NCBI GenBank assembly: GCA_003175935.1
Contig: PSRI01000131.1
Coordinates: 1 to 42,847, forward strand
Direction: 5' to 3'
Source of the DNA: Bacteroidota bacterium
GTDB taxonomy: Bacteria > Bacteroidota > Bacteroidia > Chitinophagales > Chitinophagaceae
DNA: 42,847 nucleotides
Below, piece after piece: positions 17,801 to 25,862 of this stretch. The position numbers were made by a program, and so were the translations under genes. Numbering within the stretch: position 1 is the stretch's first letter; each line of letters starts with the position of its first letter. The notes under the pieces were generated by a model. The model was not told where the DNA came from. It did no database searches and was given only the letters and a program-made list of their open reading frames with translations.

Positions 17801-19408
17801 ATGACCCAAGCTAAGCAACCAACTAATACCGGAGCGCTCGCGACTTTGGTTATCGTATTTTTTTTCTGGGGATTTATCGCTGCATCAAACAGTATTTTCA
17901 TCCCGTTTTGTAAAACACATTTTCATCTTAATCAATTTCAATCCCAGCTTATAGGCTCCGCATTTTACGGAGCTTATTTTATTGGTTCTTTGATTTTGTT
18001 TTTAATTTCAAATTCCCTCAAGTACGATATCCTGAACCGGATCGGATATAAGAAAGGAATTATCTATGGGCTTTGGATTTCTGTTGTAGGAGCCTTATTA
18101 ATTATCCCTTCTGCAAACGCAAATTCTTTCCCTGCAATCCTGGCCTCTTTTTTTGTAGTTGCTCTTGGATTTTCTCTGCAACAAACCTGTGCTCAACCAT
18201 TCGCGATTTTATTAGGCGATCCTTCAACAGGTTCCCACCGTCTGAACCTGGGTGGGGGTGTTAATTCTTTTGGTACCACACTTGGGCCAATCATTGTAAG
18301 CTTTTTCCTCTTTGGATCTGTTGGAGGTGAACATAAAAATGTTACTGTAACCAACATTAATAATCTCTACCTGATTGTTGCCGGCGTATTTGCCGCTGTC
18401 GCTTTATTCTTCACTTTTTCAAAATTACCCAGCGGTAAAAATGAAGAAAAATTCGAGTTGGCCAATAAAGCTGCAAAATCGCTTCTGATAATGACTGGAG
18501 TTATTATCGCTATAATAATTGTTGGACAACTTACCGAAATCCATAAGCTTCCTTTATTGCTGGTTACTTTAGCCTGCATCATCTTCATTTTATTTTCATC
18601 GAATAGTAGTGCAGTAAAGAATAACGATGGATGGGGTGCGATGAAATATCAGCAATTAATATTCGGTATGATTGGGATTTTTGTTTACGTAGGTGTTGAG
18701 GTTACTATCGATAACAACTTTGGAGCCTTGCTTAAATCACCAGGCTACCTTACCGATTTAGGTTTGGATGAAAGCAAAATTTCAAAGTATATTTCTCTTT
18801 ACTGGGGAAGTTTAATGATCGGCCGCTGGACCGGAGCGGTGAGTGTATTCAATTTATCGAAATCTGCCAGAAAAATTGCTACGATTATCGTACCATTTGT
18901 TGCGTTTGCCGTAATTCTTACGGCGAACAGAATTAATGGAAATGACGTTTCAGATTTATATGCTTACGCAATTTGTATTGTTATTGCTATTGCTGCATTT
19001 TTTTATGGACAGGAAAAGCCGGTTAAGACTTTGTTTACGGTTTCGGTTCTTGCCTCTGTTGCAATGGTCGTAGGTTTATTGACCCATGGTATTGTATCGG
19101 TGTATGCATTCATGGCCGGAGGTTTATTCTGTTCGGTAATGTGGCCATGTATATTCTCATTGGGTGTTGGAGGACTCGGAAAATACACTAGTCAGGGCTC
19201 CGCTTTTTTGATCATGATGATTCTGGGAGGAGCAGTTATTCCACCATTACAGGGATCATTAGGCGATATTCATGACATAGGTTTTCACGATTCATATATT
19301 GTAGCTGCCATTTGTTTCGCGTTCCTTGCATGGCTTTCATTAAAACTGAAAAGCGTTCTACATGCACAGGGTCTCGATTTCGACCAGCAAATTGGTGGTG
19401 GCCATTAA
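17801..19408 (+). CDS. Sugar MFS transporter (FucP / glucose-galactose family)
   Basis: A 535-residue inner membrane proton symporter of the FHS branch of the major facilitator superfamily. The N-terminus LVIVFFFWGFIAASNSIFIPF is the usual F-F-x-W-G-F start of this group. ALGFSLQQTCAQPFAILLGDP, FNS-like NLGGGVNSFGTTLGPII and the later YVGVEVTIDNNFGALL are further family blocks. The protein is longer than FucP because of extra hydrophobic segments around residues 225-300, which is common in Bacteroidota members. I chose the ATG at 17801; the frame is open back to 17648, but the extra residues overlap glgA. The ROK kinase gene follows 50 bp later, so uptake of glucose or a related hexose and its phosphorylation are probably co-expressed. 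Confidence 0.9.
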   Translation: MTQAKQPTNTGALATLVIVFFFWGFIAASNSIFIPFCKTHFHLNQFQSQLIGSAFYGAYFIGSLILFLISNSLKYDILNRIGYKKGIIYGLWISVVGALLIIPSANANSFPAILASFFVVALGFSLQQTCAQPFAILLGDPSTGSHRLNLGGGVNSFGTTLGPIIVSFFLFGSVGGEHKNVTVTNINNLYLIVAGVFAAVALFFTFSKLPSGKNEEKFELANKAAKSLLIMTGVIIAIIIVGQLTEIHKLPLLLVTLACIIFILFSSNSSAVKNNDGWGAMKYQQLIFGMIGIFVYVGVEVTIDNNFGALLKSPGYLTDLGLDESKISKYISLYWGSLMIGRWTGAVSVFNLSKSARKIATIIVPFVAFAVILTANRINGNDVSDLYAYAICIVIAIAAFFYGQEKPVKTLFTVSVLASVAMVVGLLTHGIVSVYAFMAGGLFCSVMWPCIFSLGVGGLGKYTSQGSAFLIMMILGGAVIPPLQGSLGDIHDIGFHDSYIVAAICFAFLAWLSLKLKSVLHAQGLDFDQQIGGGH

Positions 19409-19458
19409 TTATACCTTATCAACAAAAAATCACACAGCTGTCGGGAGAATCATAAATT

Positions 19459-20424
19459 ATGAAACAGGAATATGCCATAGGCATTGATATTGGAGGTACC
19501 AACACGGTATTTGGAGTCGTAGATCACCGTGGAGATATTTTATACCGTGGTGCAATTTCGTCTCGTAAACATGAAAAAGTAGAAAACTATATTAATGAAT
19601 TGCATGCTGCGCTCACTCCTGCAATTGAGCAGGTGGGAGGAATTAACGTGATAAGAGGTATTGGTATAGGAGCACCTAATGGAAATTATTACAGCGGAAC
19701 AATTGAATATGCACCTAACCTAACCTGGAAGGGCGTAATACCATTGGCACAAATGGTCACCGATAAATTTGGTGTTCCTGCAGCGCTTACTAATGACGCT
19801 AACGCTGCTGCCGTAGGCGAAATGATGTATGGTGCAGCAAAGGGAATGAAGGATTTTATTATGATAACTCTCGGCACCGGAGTTGGAAGTGGCATTGTTG
19901 CAAATGGACATTTGATTTATGGCCATGATGGATTTGCAGGCGAACTGGGGCATACTACTATCATTCCAAACGGCAGGATTCACGCGGGCACCGGCATGTT
20001 GGGTTCTTTAGAAACTTATGCTTCTGCAACCGGCGTAGCAAATACTGCTAAGGAGTTCCTGGATGCAAGGCCAAAAGAAGATAGCCTGCTTCGAAATCAT
20101 CCGCGAGAAGAAATTGATTCGCGTATTGTTTATGATTGTGCCATACAGGGAGATGCAATCGCTAAAGAAGTTTATCAGTATACAGGAATGATCCTTGGAT
20201 TGGCGCTTGCAAATTTTGTGATGTTCTCTTCGCCTGAAGCAATTATTTTATTTGGAGGAATGACAAAAGCCGGTGATCTGATCCTAAAACCTACAAAAGA
20301 AAGCATGGAGAAAAACCTTCTCCCAATTTTCAGAAATAAAGTAAAACTGATATTTAGTGAACTGAAAGAAGCAGATGCTGCTATTCTTGGCGCAAGCGCG
20401 CTTGTGTGGGAACTTAAAAATTAA
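19459..20424 (+). CDS. ROK family sugar kinase (probable glucokinase) lacking the zinc-binding cysteines
   Basis: A 321-residue ASKHA-fold kinase that should phosphorylate a hexose, most likely glucose to glucose-6-phosphate, with ATP. The phosphate-binding loop is GIDIGGTNTVFGVVD at the N-terminus. The catalytic Asp is in TNDANAAAVGE (Asp113), the adenosine side holds ITLGTGVGSG, and the conserved His is in GELGH (His165). The striking feature is the ROK zinc motif: the usual C-G-C-G-x-x-G-C-x-E reads AGTGMLGSLE at 176-185, with all three Cys changed to Ala, Thr and Ser while the Gly and Glu positions are kept. The frame is otherwise intact, so this is not a pseudogene. It sits 50 bp after the FucP-like transporter in one likely operon. 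ROK repressors carry an N-terminal HTH, which is absent here. Confidence 0.88.
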   Translation: MKQEYAIGIDIGGTNTVFGVVDHRGDILYRGAISSRKHEKVENYINELHAALTPAIEQVGGINVIRGIGIGAPNGNYYSGTIEYAPNLTWKGVIPLAQMVTDKFGVPAALTNDANAAAVGEMMYGAAKGMKDFIMITLGTGVGSGIVANGHLIYGHDGFAGELGHTTIIPNGRIHAGTGMLGSLETYASATGVANTAKEFLDARPKEDSLLRNHPREEIDSRIVYDCAIQGDAIAKEVYQYTGMILGLALANFVMFSSPEAIILFGGMTKAGDLILKPTKESMEKNLLPIFRNKVKLIFSELKEADAAILGASALVWELKN

Positions 20425-20467
20425 ATTGTAATTAGAATTCTAAATAAGTATTGGGATCAGTAATGAA

Positions 20468-21397
20468 TCAATGCATTGAAGCTGACTGTTGCTGCTCCCA
20501 TTCTTTTTTGCCTATACCGGCAAATACATGTCGTTCGCTATGATAGGATGATCTTACAAGTGGACCGCTTTCAACGTAATCAAATCCCATTTCATATCCG
20601 GCTTCTCTGTATTCCGCAAATTCTGTTGGATGTACAAATCTCAAAACAGGCAAATGTTTACGCGTTGGTTGTAAGTATTGTCCGAGTGTAATAACATCTA
20701 CCCCATTATCACGGAGATCCTGCATCGTTTGGAGCACTTCTGCTTTCTGCTCCCCAAGTCCTAACATGATTCCTGACTTGGTACGCATTCCGTTTTCTTT
20801 CAGGTACCTCAGCACATCCATACTTCTTCTGTATTTAGCCTGAATTCTTACCTGGCGGGTAAGCCTTTCGACTGTTTCAACGTTGTGAGAAACTACTTCT
20901 GGAGATGCGTCAACGATTCTTTGAATATTTTCTTTTTCTCCTTTAAAATCGGGTATCAGCGTTTCAAGCGTAGTATCAGGATTAAGAGCCTTTACTGCTT
21001 TAATTGTATTGTACCAGATAATACTGCCGCCATCCTTGATTTCATCACGGTCAACAGAAGTAATTACTGCATGTTTTACTTTCATGAGAAAAATGGCTTC
21101 GGCTACCCTTTGGGGTTCGTCCCAATCAACTGCTTCAGGTCTTCCTGTGGCTACCGCACAAAATCCGCAGCTCCTGGTACAAATATTTCCAAGGATCATG
21201 AATGTAGCAGTTCCGGCGCCCCAGCATTCGCCCATATTTGGACAATTACCGCTTTCACAAATTGTGTGGAGTTTATGAGTATCTACGAGGTTTCTAACGT
21301 TCTTATAGCTTTCACCTATGGGAAGTTTCACCCTTAGCCAATCTGGCTTTTTGGGCTTTTGTTCCGCTGCTTCATTTATTACTGTAAGTTCCTTCAT
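20468..21397 (-). CDS. lipA: Lipoyl synthase
   Basis: A radical-SAM enzyme that inserts two sulfurs into protein-bound octanoyl groups to form lipoate on dehydrogenase E2 and GcvH proteins in the cytoplasm. It has 309 residues. The auxiliary 4Fe-4S cluster ligands are in [12 protein letters not shown] (Cys47, 52, 58), and the radical-SAM cluster ligands are in CTRSCGFC (Cys73, 77, 80). The C-terminal [10 protein letters not shown] carries the Ser that ligates the auxiliary cluster. All are present. The ATG at 21397 gives the standard start MKELTVIN; an upstream extension to 21442 is in frame but hydrophobic and unlike the family. It converges on the ROK kinase gene with 43 bp between the stops. 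No lipB is seen nearby. It is a single-gene transcript. Confidence 0.97.
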   Translation of the reverse strand: MKELTVINEAAEQKPKKPDWLRVKLPIGESYKNVRNLVDTHKLHTICESGNCPNMGECWGAGTATFMILGNICTRSCGFCAVATGRPEAVDWDEPQRVAEAIFLMKVKHAVITSVDRDEIKDGGSIIWYNTIKAVKALNPDTTLETLIPDFKGEKENIQRIVDASPEVVSHNVETVERLTRQVRIQAKYRRSMDVLRYLKENGMRTKSGIMLGLGEQKAEVLQTMQDLRDNGVDVITLGQYLQPTRKHLPVLRFVHPTEFAEYREAGYEMGFDYVESGPLVRSSYHSERHVFAGIGKKEWEQQQSASMH

Positions 21398-21502
21398 TGT
21401 TTTAGGATGGATAATTAATGCCAATGGCACATATATTAACAAATTCAGACTCCCATTGTTCCGGGCGGTTATAAAGGCAATTAATCTGTAAAATTAACTC
21501 AG

Positions 21503-22321
21503 TTACTTTCGTTTGCCAAATAAGAGCGAGATGTAGGCATTCAGGAAGAAATTCTTAGGACTGTTTAGGACCATTTGGTCAATTTCCTTGAAATAGTATT
21601 CAGCATTAAACCCTACCTCAATTGCAGATATGAAGTAATTAAATCGATTATAATCAAATCGCAGTGCGGTCTTTAAGTGTAACCCGGGTGCAAATTTCAT
21701 CTCTCCCCAACCTTTGGCCAGCCCTGTGCCACCAATGATTCTGTTGCTTAGAAACAGAGCGCTGTCGCTGGGTGTGTATTTTATGTCTACATTTTCTCCA
21801 GTAGAATCAGCTACCTCAATATAATAGGGCCTTAACAAACCAGCCGAAAAACCACCTACAACCATACCATAGACAGCAACACCATTTTTATTTCCCTTGC
21901 CACCAAATCTAATTTGTTGCCCAACGCCTAATTTAAGTTGATAGAAAATATTTTTCTTTCCGTAAATAAAGGGATTGCCTAATAAGTAGAAACCGCCACC
22001 AACAGGTTGTGAATTGCTTTGCTTTTCTTCTTTTGGATGTTTCTTTTCGTTGAATTCGATTTGAAAAACGGTTGCCTTCGTTACAGTTCGAATTTTTCCA
22101 AATTCATATGAAATTCCCCATCCGTCAGTATTCAGTTTGAATCCAAATGCGCTTTGCTTGTGAAATGCCGGTTCACCTTCTTCTTCCATTTTAATCATTT
22201 CATTAATACGATCCTTCTTCTCTTTTTTCTTTTCACTCTTCGTTTTCTTATCGGGAGCCTGCTGCGCAAAGAGAAAAGTTGAAACTAGAAGCATTATACA
22301 GGCCAGACTGATTTTCTTCAC
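21503..22321 (-). CDS. Probable outer membrane beta-barrel protein, function unknown
   Basis: A 272-residue exported protein I cannot assign to a named family. A signal peptide (MKKISLACIMLLVSTFLFAQ) is followed by a very lysine-rich stretch (about 25-42; KTKSEKKKEKKDRINEM). Alternating strands follow that look like a small barrel: GFKLNTDGWGISYEFG, FYLLGNPFIYGKKNIFYQLKLGVG and RPYYIEVAD, with an aromatic ending (AYISLLFGKRK) typical of outer membrane insertion. The start is GTG at 22321: an in-frame TAA lies only two codons upstream and no ATG precedes the signal peptide. It is divergent from the OsmC gene with 49 bp between the starts and lies upstream of lipA on the same strand, 105 bp away. 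Confidence 0.75.
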   Translation of the reverse strand: MKKISLACIMLLVSTFLFAQQAPDKKTKSEKKKEKKDRINEMIKMEEEGEPAFHKQSAFGFKLNTDGWGISYEFGKIRTVTKATVFQIEFNEKKHPKEEKQSNSQPVGGGFYLLGNPFIYGKKNIFYQLKLGVGQQIRFGGKGNKNGVAVYGMVVGGFSAGLLRPYYIEVADSTGENVDIKYTPSDSALFLSNRIIGGTGLAKGWGEMKFAPGLHLKTALRFDYNRFNYFISAIEVGFNAEYYFKEIDQMVLNSPKNFFLNAYISLLFGKRK

Positions 22322-22370
22322 GGCTTATTATTTAGATTCTTTAGACGTAAATTTATGGAAAATTAATACA

Positions 22371-22796
22371 ATGACTTCAACTGTAGAGTACGATGAAAAT
22401 CTACGTACGGTTTGTACCCATCTTCGGTCAGGAGTTACTATTGAGACCGATGCCCCGTTAGACAACCAGGGAAAAGGAGAAAGATTTTCTCCATCAGACC
22501 TCGTAGCAACTGCCCTGGGCAGCTGCATGCTCACAATTATGGGCATTAAAGCAAGAGATTTAAATGTAGATCTCAAGGGAGTGAAAATTGAAATTGAAAA
22601 AATTATGGCTGCCGACCCTCGAAGAATAGGTGGTATAAATTTAACATTTCATTTCCCGGAAGGTTTGAAACCGGATGAAAAACAAAGAGTGATTTTGGAG
22701 AGGGCTGCACATACTTGTCCGGTAATTTACAGCATCAATCCTGATATCAAACTTAATATTCAATTTAACTGGCATCCTGTACTGTCAATGCCTTAG
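22371..22796 (+). CDS. OsmC family peroxiredoxin-like protein
   Basis: A 141-residue cytoplasmic protein of the OsmC/Ohr fold, which reduces organic hydroperoxides with a two-cysteine site. The peroxidatic Cys52 is in FSPSDLVATALGSCML and the second Cys116 in AAHTCPVIYSI. Both lie where the family keeps them. An Arg needed in Ohr/OsmC may be in the N-terminal half but cannot be fixed by eye. The sequence is closer to the OsmC/YhfA side than to Ohr because of the P-S-D-L-V-x-x-A-L-G-S-C block. The ATG at 22371 gives a normal short N-terminus. It is divergent from the outer-membrane-like gene and converges on the DUF2851 gene, with 14 bp between the stops. The substrate is probably an alkyl or lipid hydroperoxide. 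Confidence 0.92.
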   Translation: MTSTVEYDENLRTVCTHLRSGVTIETDAPLDNQGKGERFSPSDLVATALGSCMLTIMGIKARDLNVDLKGVKIEIEKIMAADPRRIGGINLTFHFPEGLKPDEKQRVILERAAHTCPVIYSINPDIKLNIQFNWHPVLSMP

Positions 22797-22810
22797 TATT
22801 GAACCCAATT

Positions 22811-24091
22811 TTAGTTTGTTAACGTTATCCTGAGCATTGCATTTCCAATGGCACAGTCCAGGCATTTTTTCTTTTCGCAATAAGAATGAAACAATTCAAG
22901 CAGTGCCTGCGAATCGGATGCATTTTGTACATGAACGCCAATTCTTTTCCATTCATCGGTTATGGTATTTGTCTCAGGACCCGTGGCTTGCAACCATTGT
23001 AAAGCGCGTTGCTTTTCAAGGTCACAATTATTAAGATTGCCATAAGCAAATAATACGGGAACAATGGTATTAATGATTAAGCTATCGACCATTTGTTTTC
23101 CCAGGGTTTTTGGTTTGTAAGGAGATGGTTCATCCATAGTATACCGGTAGTGCCAATAATCATTAGCTGTTACGGAAAATAAATCTTTTACGTCCTGAAG
23201 GGAATCCGATTCCCTGATTTTTGCAAACAAATGTGAAGACTGGTGTATCAGCATTGCTAATTGCGCCAACCTGATACTCGGAAAATTTCCAGGTCTCATT
23301 CGGAGGAAATGAATAGGCCCCTGAATTTCATGGAGCTGATATTTTTCCTTGAGAAATTGATATTCTTTCCTAAGTAACTCTGCGTATTTATCCTCAAAAT
23401 TTTTTTCAAGTAATCCCGCCTGTCCCAACAAAAATGCTTCCAGCTGGTGAATTTGTTTTTTATGTTTTATAAGGATTTTGAGAGGGATAGACCTGGCAAT
23501 AGCTTCAAAGCTTTCGCTGTTTTGATGCATCCCAAAATTCTTTGCAATGGTCCACCAAAACACTTCTTCCCAATGATTATTACATTCCATCAAATGATTC
23601 TCAATTTGACCGGATTTATGAATTAATCTTTCAATCAGAAGCCTTTCTTTCCATGAAGTCCATGTAAGTCCTTCTACCTGGAGCAACATGCCAGCGCATG
23701 GGACTGACATTTTCGATTTCATCAATTCTTCATATTTTTCTAAGAGGAGTTTTGAAACTTTGTCCTGGAGTTCTAATGTTGGAATTGGATTTCCGGAAAC
23801 ATTAAAAATCGTCATATCATTTTCCCAAACAACATGAAGTATGATATTATCATAATTCCAGTCTTCACTATGTTTATGCAAATTCCAATGAGATGATTTA
23901 AGATGCAGTTCTATGTTCCCGGCCCATGGGGTTTGGTTAAGTCGAATTCTTGCATCTTTGAAATCCGGTCCCTGGTGTGAATTCCAAATTCCAGGATATA
24001 GTATGTAAAGGGAATCTCTGTCAGTGGTTTCCAGGTTGGAAGAATTAAAATATTGCATCTTCCAAATAAATTGAAGCAGGCGTTCTGTCAT
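22811..24091 (-). CDS. DUF2851 family protein
   Basis: A 426-residue protein of a family of unknown function that is largely limited to Bacteroidota. The N-terminal part is the recognisable block: MTERLLQFIWKMQYFNSSNLET, then GIWNSHQGPDFKDARIRLN, then GNIELHLKSSHWNLHKHSEDWNY. The G-x-D-F-x-x-A, E-x-H and H-x-D/W residues resemble a nuclease-like or metal site, but that is my reading and not established. The long C-terminal half is helical, with two late cysteines in EKKKCLDCAIGNAML. There is no signal peptide, so it is cytoplasmic. The start is the ATG at 24091. It has no operon partner: Maf lies 164 bp upstream on the same strand, and OsmC converges on it. Confidence 0.85.
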   Translation of the reverse strand: MTERLLQFIWKMQYFNSSNLETTDRDSLYILYPGIWNSHQGPDFKDARIRLNQTPWAGNIELHLKSSHWNLHKHSEDWNYDNIILHVVWENDMTIFNVSGNPIPTLELQDKVSKLLLEKYEELMKSKMSVPCAGMLLQVEGLTWTSWKERLLIERLIHKSGQIENHLMECNNHWEEVFWWTIAKNFGMHQNSESFEAIARSIPLKILIKHKKQIHQLEAFLLGQAGLLEKNFEDKYAELLRKEYQFLKEKYQLHEIQGPIHFLRMRPGNFPSIRLAQLAMLIHQSSHLFAKIRESDSLQDVKDLFSVTANDYWHYRYTMDEPSPYKPKTLGKQMVDSLIINTIVPVLFAYGNLNNCDLEKQRALQWLQATGPETNTITDEWKRIGVHVQNASDSQALLELFHSYCEKKKCLDCAIGNAMLRITLTN

Positions 24092-24165
24092 AGTTATTCC
24101 TTCGCTGCACTATTTTCAACAACAAAGGCTTACCGTTAAACTACGCATCAATAAAAAAAGGATCA

Positions 24166-24225
24166 ATGGAGAAACAACAGAGTTCAATCGAAGTTTTCTT
24201 GAAAAAAGAAGAGGAAAAAACGTAA
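24166..24225 (+). CDS. Possible 19-residue small ORF (MEKQQSSIEVFLKKEEEKT)
   Basis: A tiny frame, ATG at 24166 to TAA at 24223-24225, in the 164-bp gap between the DUF2851 and Maf genes and on the opposite strand to both. An A-rich tract ending AAAGGA lies 4 bases before the ATG. The peptide is charged and helix-prone with no membrane segment. Such frames are common by chance in AT-rich gaps, so this is only a candidate. Confidence 0.15.
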   Translation: MEKQQSSIEVFLKKEEEKT

Positions 24226-24255
24226 GTAATATGCTGCTCGTTGCAAATTTTAATA

Positions 24256-24840
24256 TTAGTTTGATTCCATCTCGTTTAAAGCTTTCAGGACTCGGCTAAC
24301 CGGCAAACCCATTACATTATAAAAGTCGCCTTCAACGGATTTTATACCTACAACTCCGATCCACTCCTGTATGGCATAAGATCCGGCCTTATCGTATGGA
24401 TTGTATTTGTCAATATAAAATTCAATTTGATCTCTTGATAATTCGTGAAAACTTACTTTGGTTGTATCTGCAAATTCTTTGGTCTTATTGCCATTCAATA
24501 ATACCACACCCGTAATCACCTGGTGAACCCTGCCTGAGAGACTTGTTAGAATTTTTATTGCTTCTTCCCGGTCGGCAGGTTTACCTATAATTTCAGATCC
24601 CAGCACAACCAGCGTATCTGCCGCTAGTATCACTGTGTTATTATCATATCGCCTGTAAATATCTGAAGCCTGAACTTTAAGTGCTTTATTGCGTGCGATA
24701 TGAATTGACACTTCTTCGGGCGATAAATTATCAGGATAAGATTCATCAGTTTGTCCAACTATTATATCAAATTCTGCTTCGGCCCATTCTAGTAATTGCT
24801 TTCTTCGCGGTGATTGCGAAGCAAGGACAAATTTTCGCAT
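24256..24840 (-). CDS. maf: Maf-like nucleoside triphosphate pyrophosphatase
   Basis: A 194-residue cytoplasmic house-cleaning enzyme that hydrolyses non-canonical or canonical nucleoside triphosphates (dTTP/UTP or m7GTP in the family) to monophosphates. The signature LASQSPRRKQLL opens the protein. SYPDNLSPEEVSIHIARNKA, ILAADTLVV (catalytic Asp) and GKPADREEAIKILTSLSGRVHQVITG follow in family order, and YDKAGSYAIQ marks the dTTPase-type (YhdE) branch. I use the ATG at 24840; the TTG one codon earlier is not needed. Its ATG shares a base with the TGA stop of the prenyltransferase gene, so the two are translationally linked in one operon with the KdsC-like gene. Confidence 0.94.
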   Translation of the reverse strand: MRKFVLASQSPRRKQLLEWAEAEFDIIVGQTDESYPDNLSPEEVSIHIARNKALKVQASDIYRRYDNNTVILAADTLVVLGSEIIGKPADREEAIKILTSLSGRVHQVITGVVLLNGNKTKEFADTTKVSFHELSRDQIEFYIDKYNPYDKAGSYAIQEWIGVVGIKSVEGDFYNVMGLPVSRVLKALNEMESN

Positions 24841-25793
24841 CAACTGTAAATTTTAAAGAATATCATCGATAAAATACCGGTGAGCATTACCAACTTAATA
24901 GTAGCGCTCAATTTACTGAAATCGCTAACCACCGAAGCAGTAAAGAGTTTTCTAAAAATCCAAATGAGCGGTAATATTATGAGAGTAACGCCATAGATCA
25001 CACTAATCCACCAACCGAGACGAAGCGCATAAAATTGCACAACGCCAACTGCACCTATCAGAACGATGAGCCAAACTGCTGTGAAGACTTTTGCAACAGG
25101 AATGCACCAAACAATTGGCATTGTTTTGCAACCATAGCGCGAATCACCTTCCATATCCTCAATATCTTTCACAACTTCCCTAATGAGAGAAATGATAAAT
25201 GCAAATCCTCCATAAAGAAAAGCGAGTCGGAATATTTTACGAAGCATCAGCTCATCTGGCTTTTCAATATTCGTTAATAATGTGGCGGGATATTCGTCCA
25301 CAAAAAAATAAACCACTAATACTACCCAGGCCGTGAGTAATGAGATGATTATGTTACCTACCAGCAATTTCTTTTTAAATGTAGTGGAGTAAAACCAGAG
25401 AAGTAAAACGCAAAATGTATTTGAAAGTCCGATTAACCAGTTATGAGTTACAAAGGAAAGGTAAGAACTCATTACAACACCCGCCGTAGAAAATAACCAG
25501 TGCCAAATGATTGCCCACCTGCGATGTATCAGTTTTTCCACAACCATTTTAGATGGTTTATTGATCTGATCGATGTTTAAGTCGAAATAATCATTGATTA
25601 CATAACCACCTGCTGCGATGGAAAGAGATGAAGAAACAAGTATGAGAAATAATTTAAATTCTTCAGTAATTTGAAAATGACCTTCATGAATTCGCGGAAC
25701 GACTATGCAGAAATAAAATAGGAATTGGGTAACGGCAATAAAAAACAGGTTAGGAAACCTAATGAGCCTTAAAAATGCACCAACAAGATTCAT
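24840..25793 (-). CDS. UbiA family prenyltransferase
   Basis: A 317-residue inner membrane enzyme with about eight transmembrane helices that transfers a polyprenyl group to an acceptor. The two Asp-rich prenyl-diphosphate/Mg2+ sites are present: NDYFDLNIDQINKPSK in the first loop and DIEDMEGDSRYGCKTMP in the second. In Bacteroidota such proteins are often annotated as geranylgeranylglycerol-phosphate geranylgeranyltransferase-like or menaquinone-type UbiA. The loop D-x-x-x-D-x-x-x-K-x-x-P does not by itself decide the acceptor. The ATG at 25793 is followed by the typical start LVGAFLRLIRFPNLFFIAV. Its stop overlaps the maf start, and it is 69 bp after the KdsC-like gene on the same strand, so all three probably form one transcript. 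Confidence 0.9.
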   Translation of the reverse strand: MNLVGAFLRLIRFPNLFFIAVTQFLFYFCIVVPRIHEGHFQITEEFKLFLILVSSSLSIAAGGYVINDYFDLNIDQINKPSKMVVEKLIHRRWAIIWHWLFSTAGVVMSSYLSFVTHNWLIGLSNTFCVLLLWFYSTTFKKKLLVGNIIISLLTAWVVLVVYFFVDEYPATLLTNIEKPDELMLRKIFRLAFLYGGFAFIISLIREVVKDIEDMEGDSRYGCKTMPIVWCIPVAKVFTAVWLIVLIGAVGVVQFYALRLGWWISVIYGVTLIILPLIWIFRKLFTASVVSDFSKLSATIKLVMLTGILSMIFFKIYS

Positions 25794-25862
25794 AATTAAA
25801 ATTCAGGATAGTAAATGCCAGGAAGAATATTTTGTGATTGTGATCAGGATTATTTTTGAATA

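Noticed and set aside
20885-21337. A 150-codon frame opposite lipA
   Set aside because: It lies inside lipA, whose cluster-binding cysteines are all readable on the minus strand. The plus-strand product has no signature.
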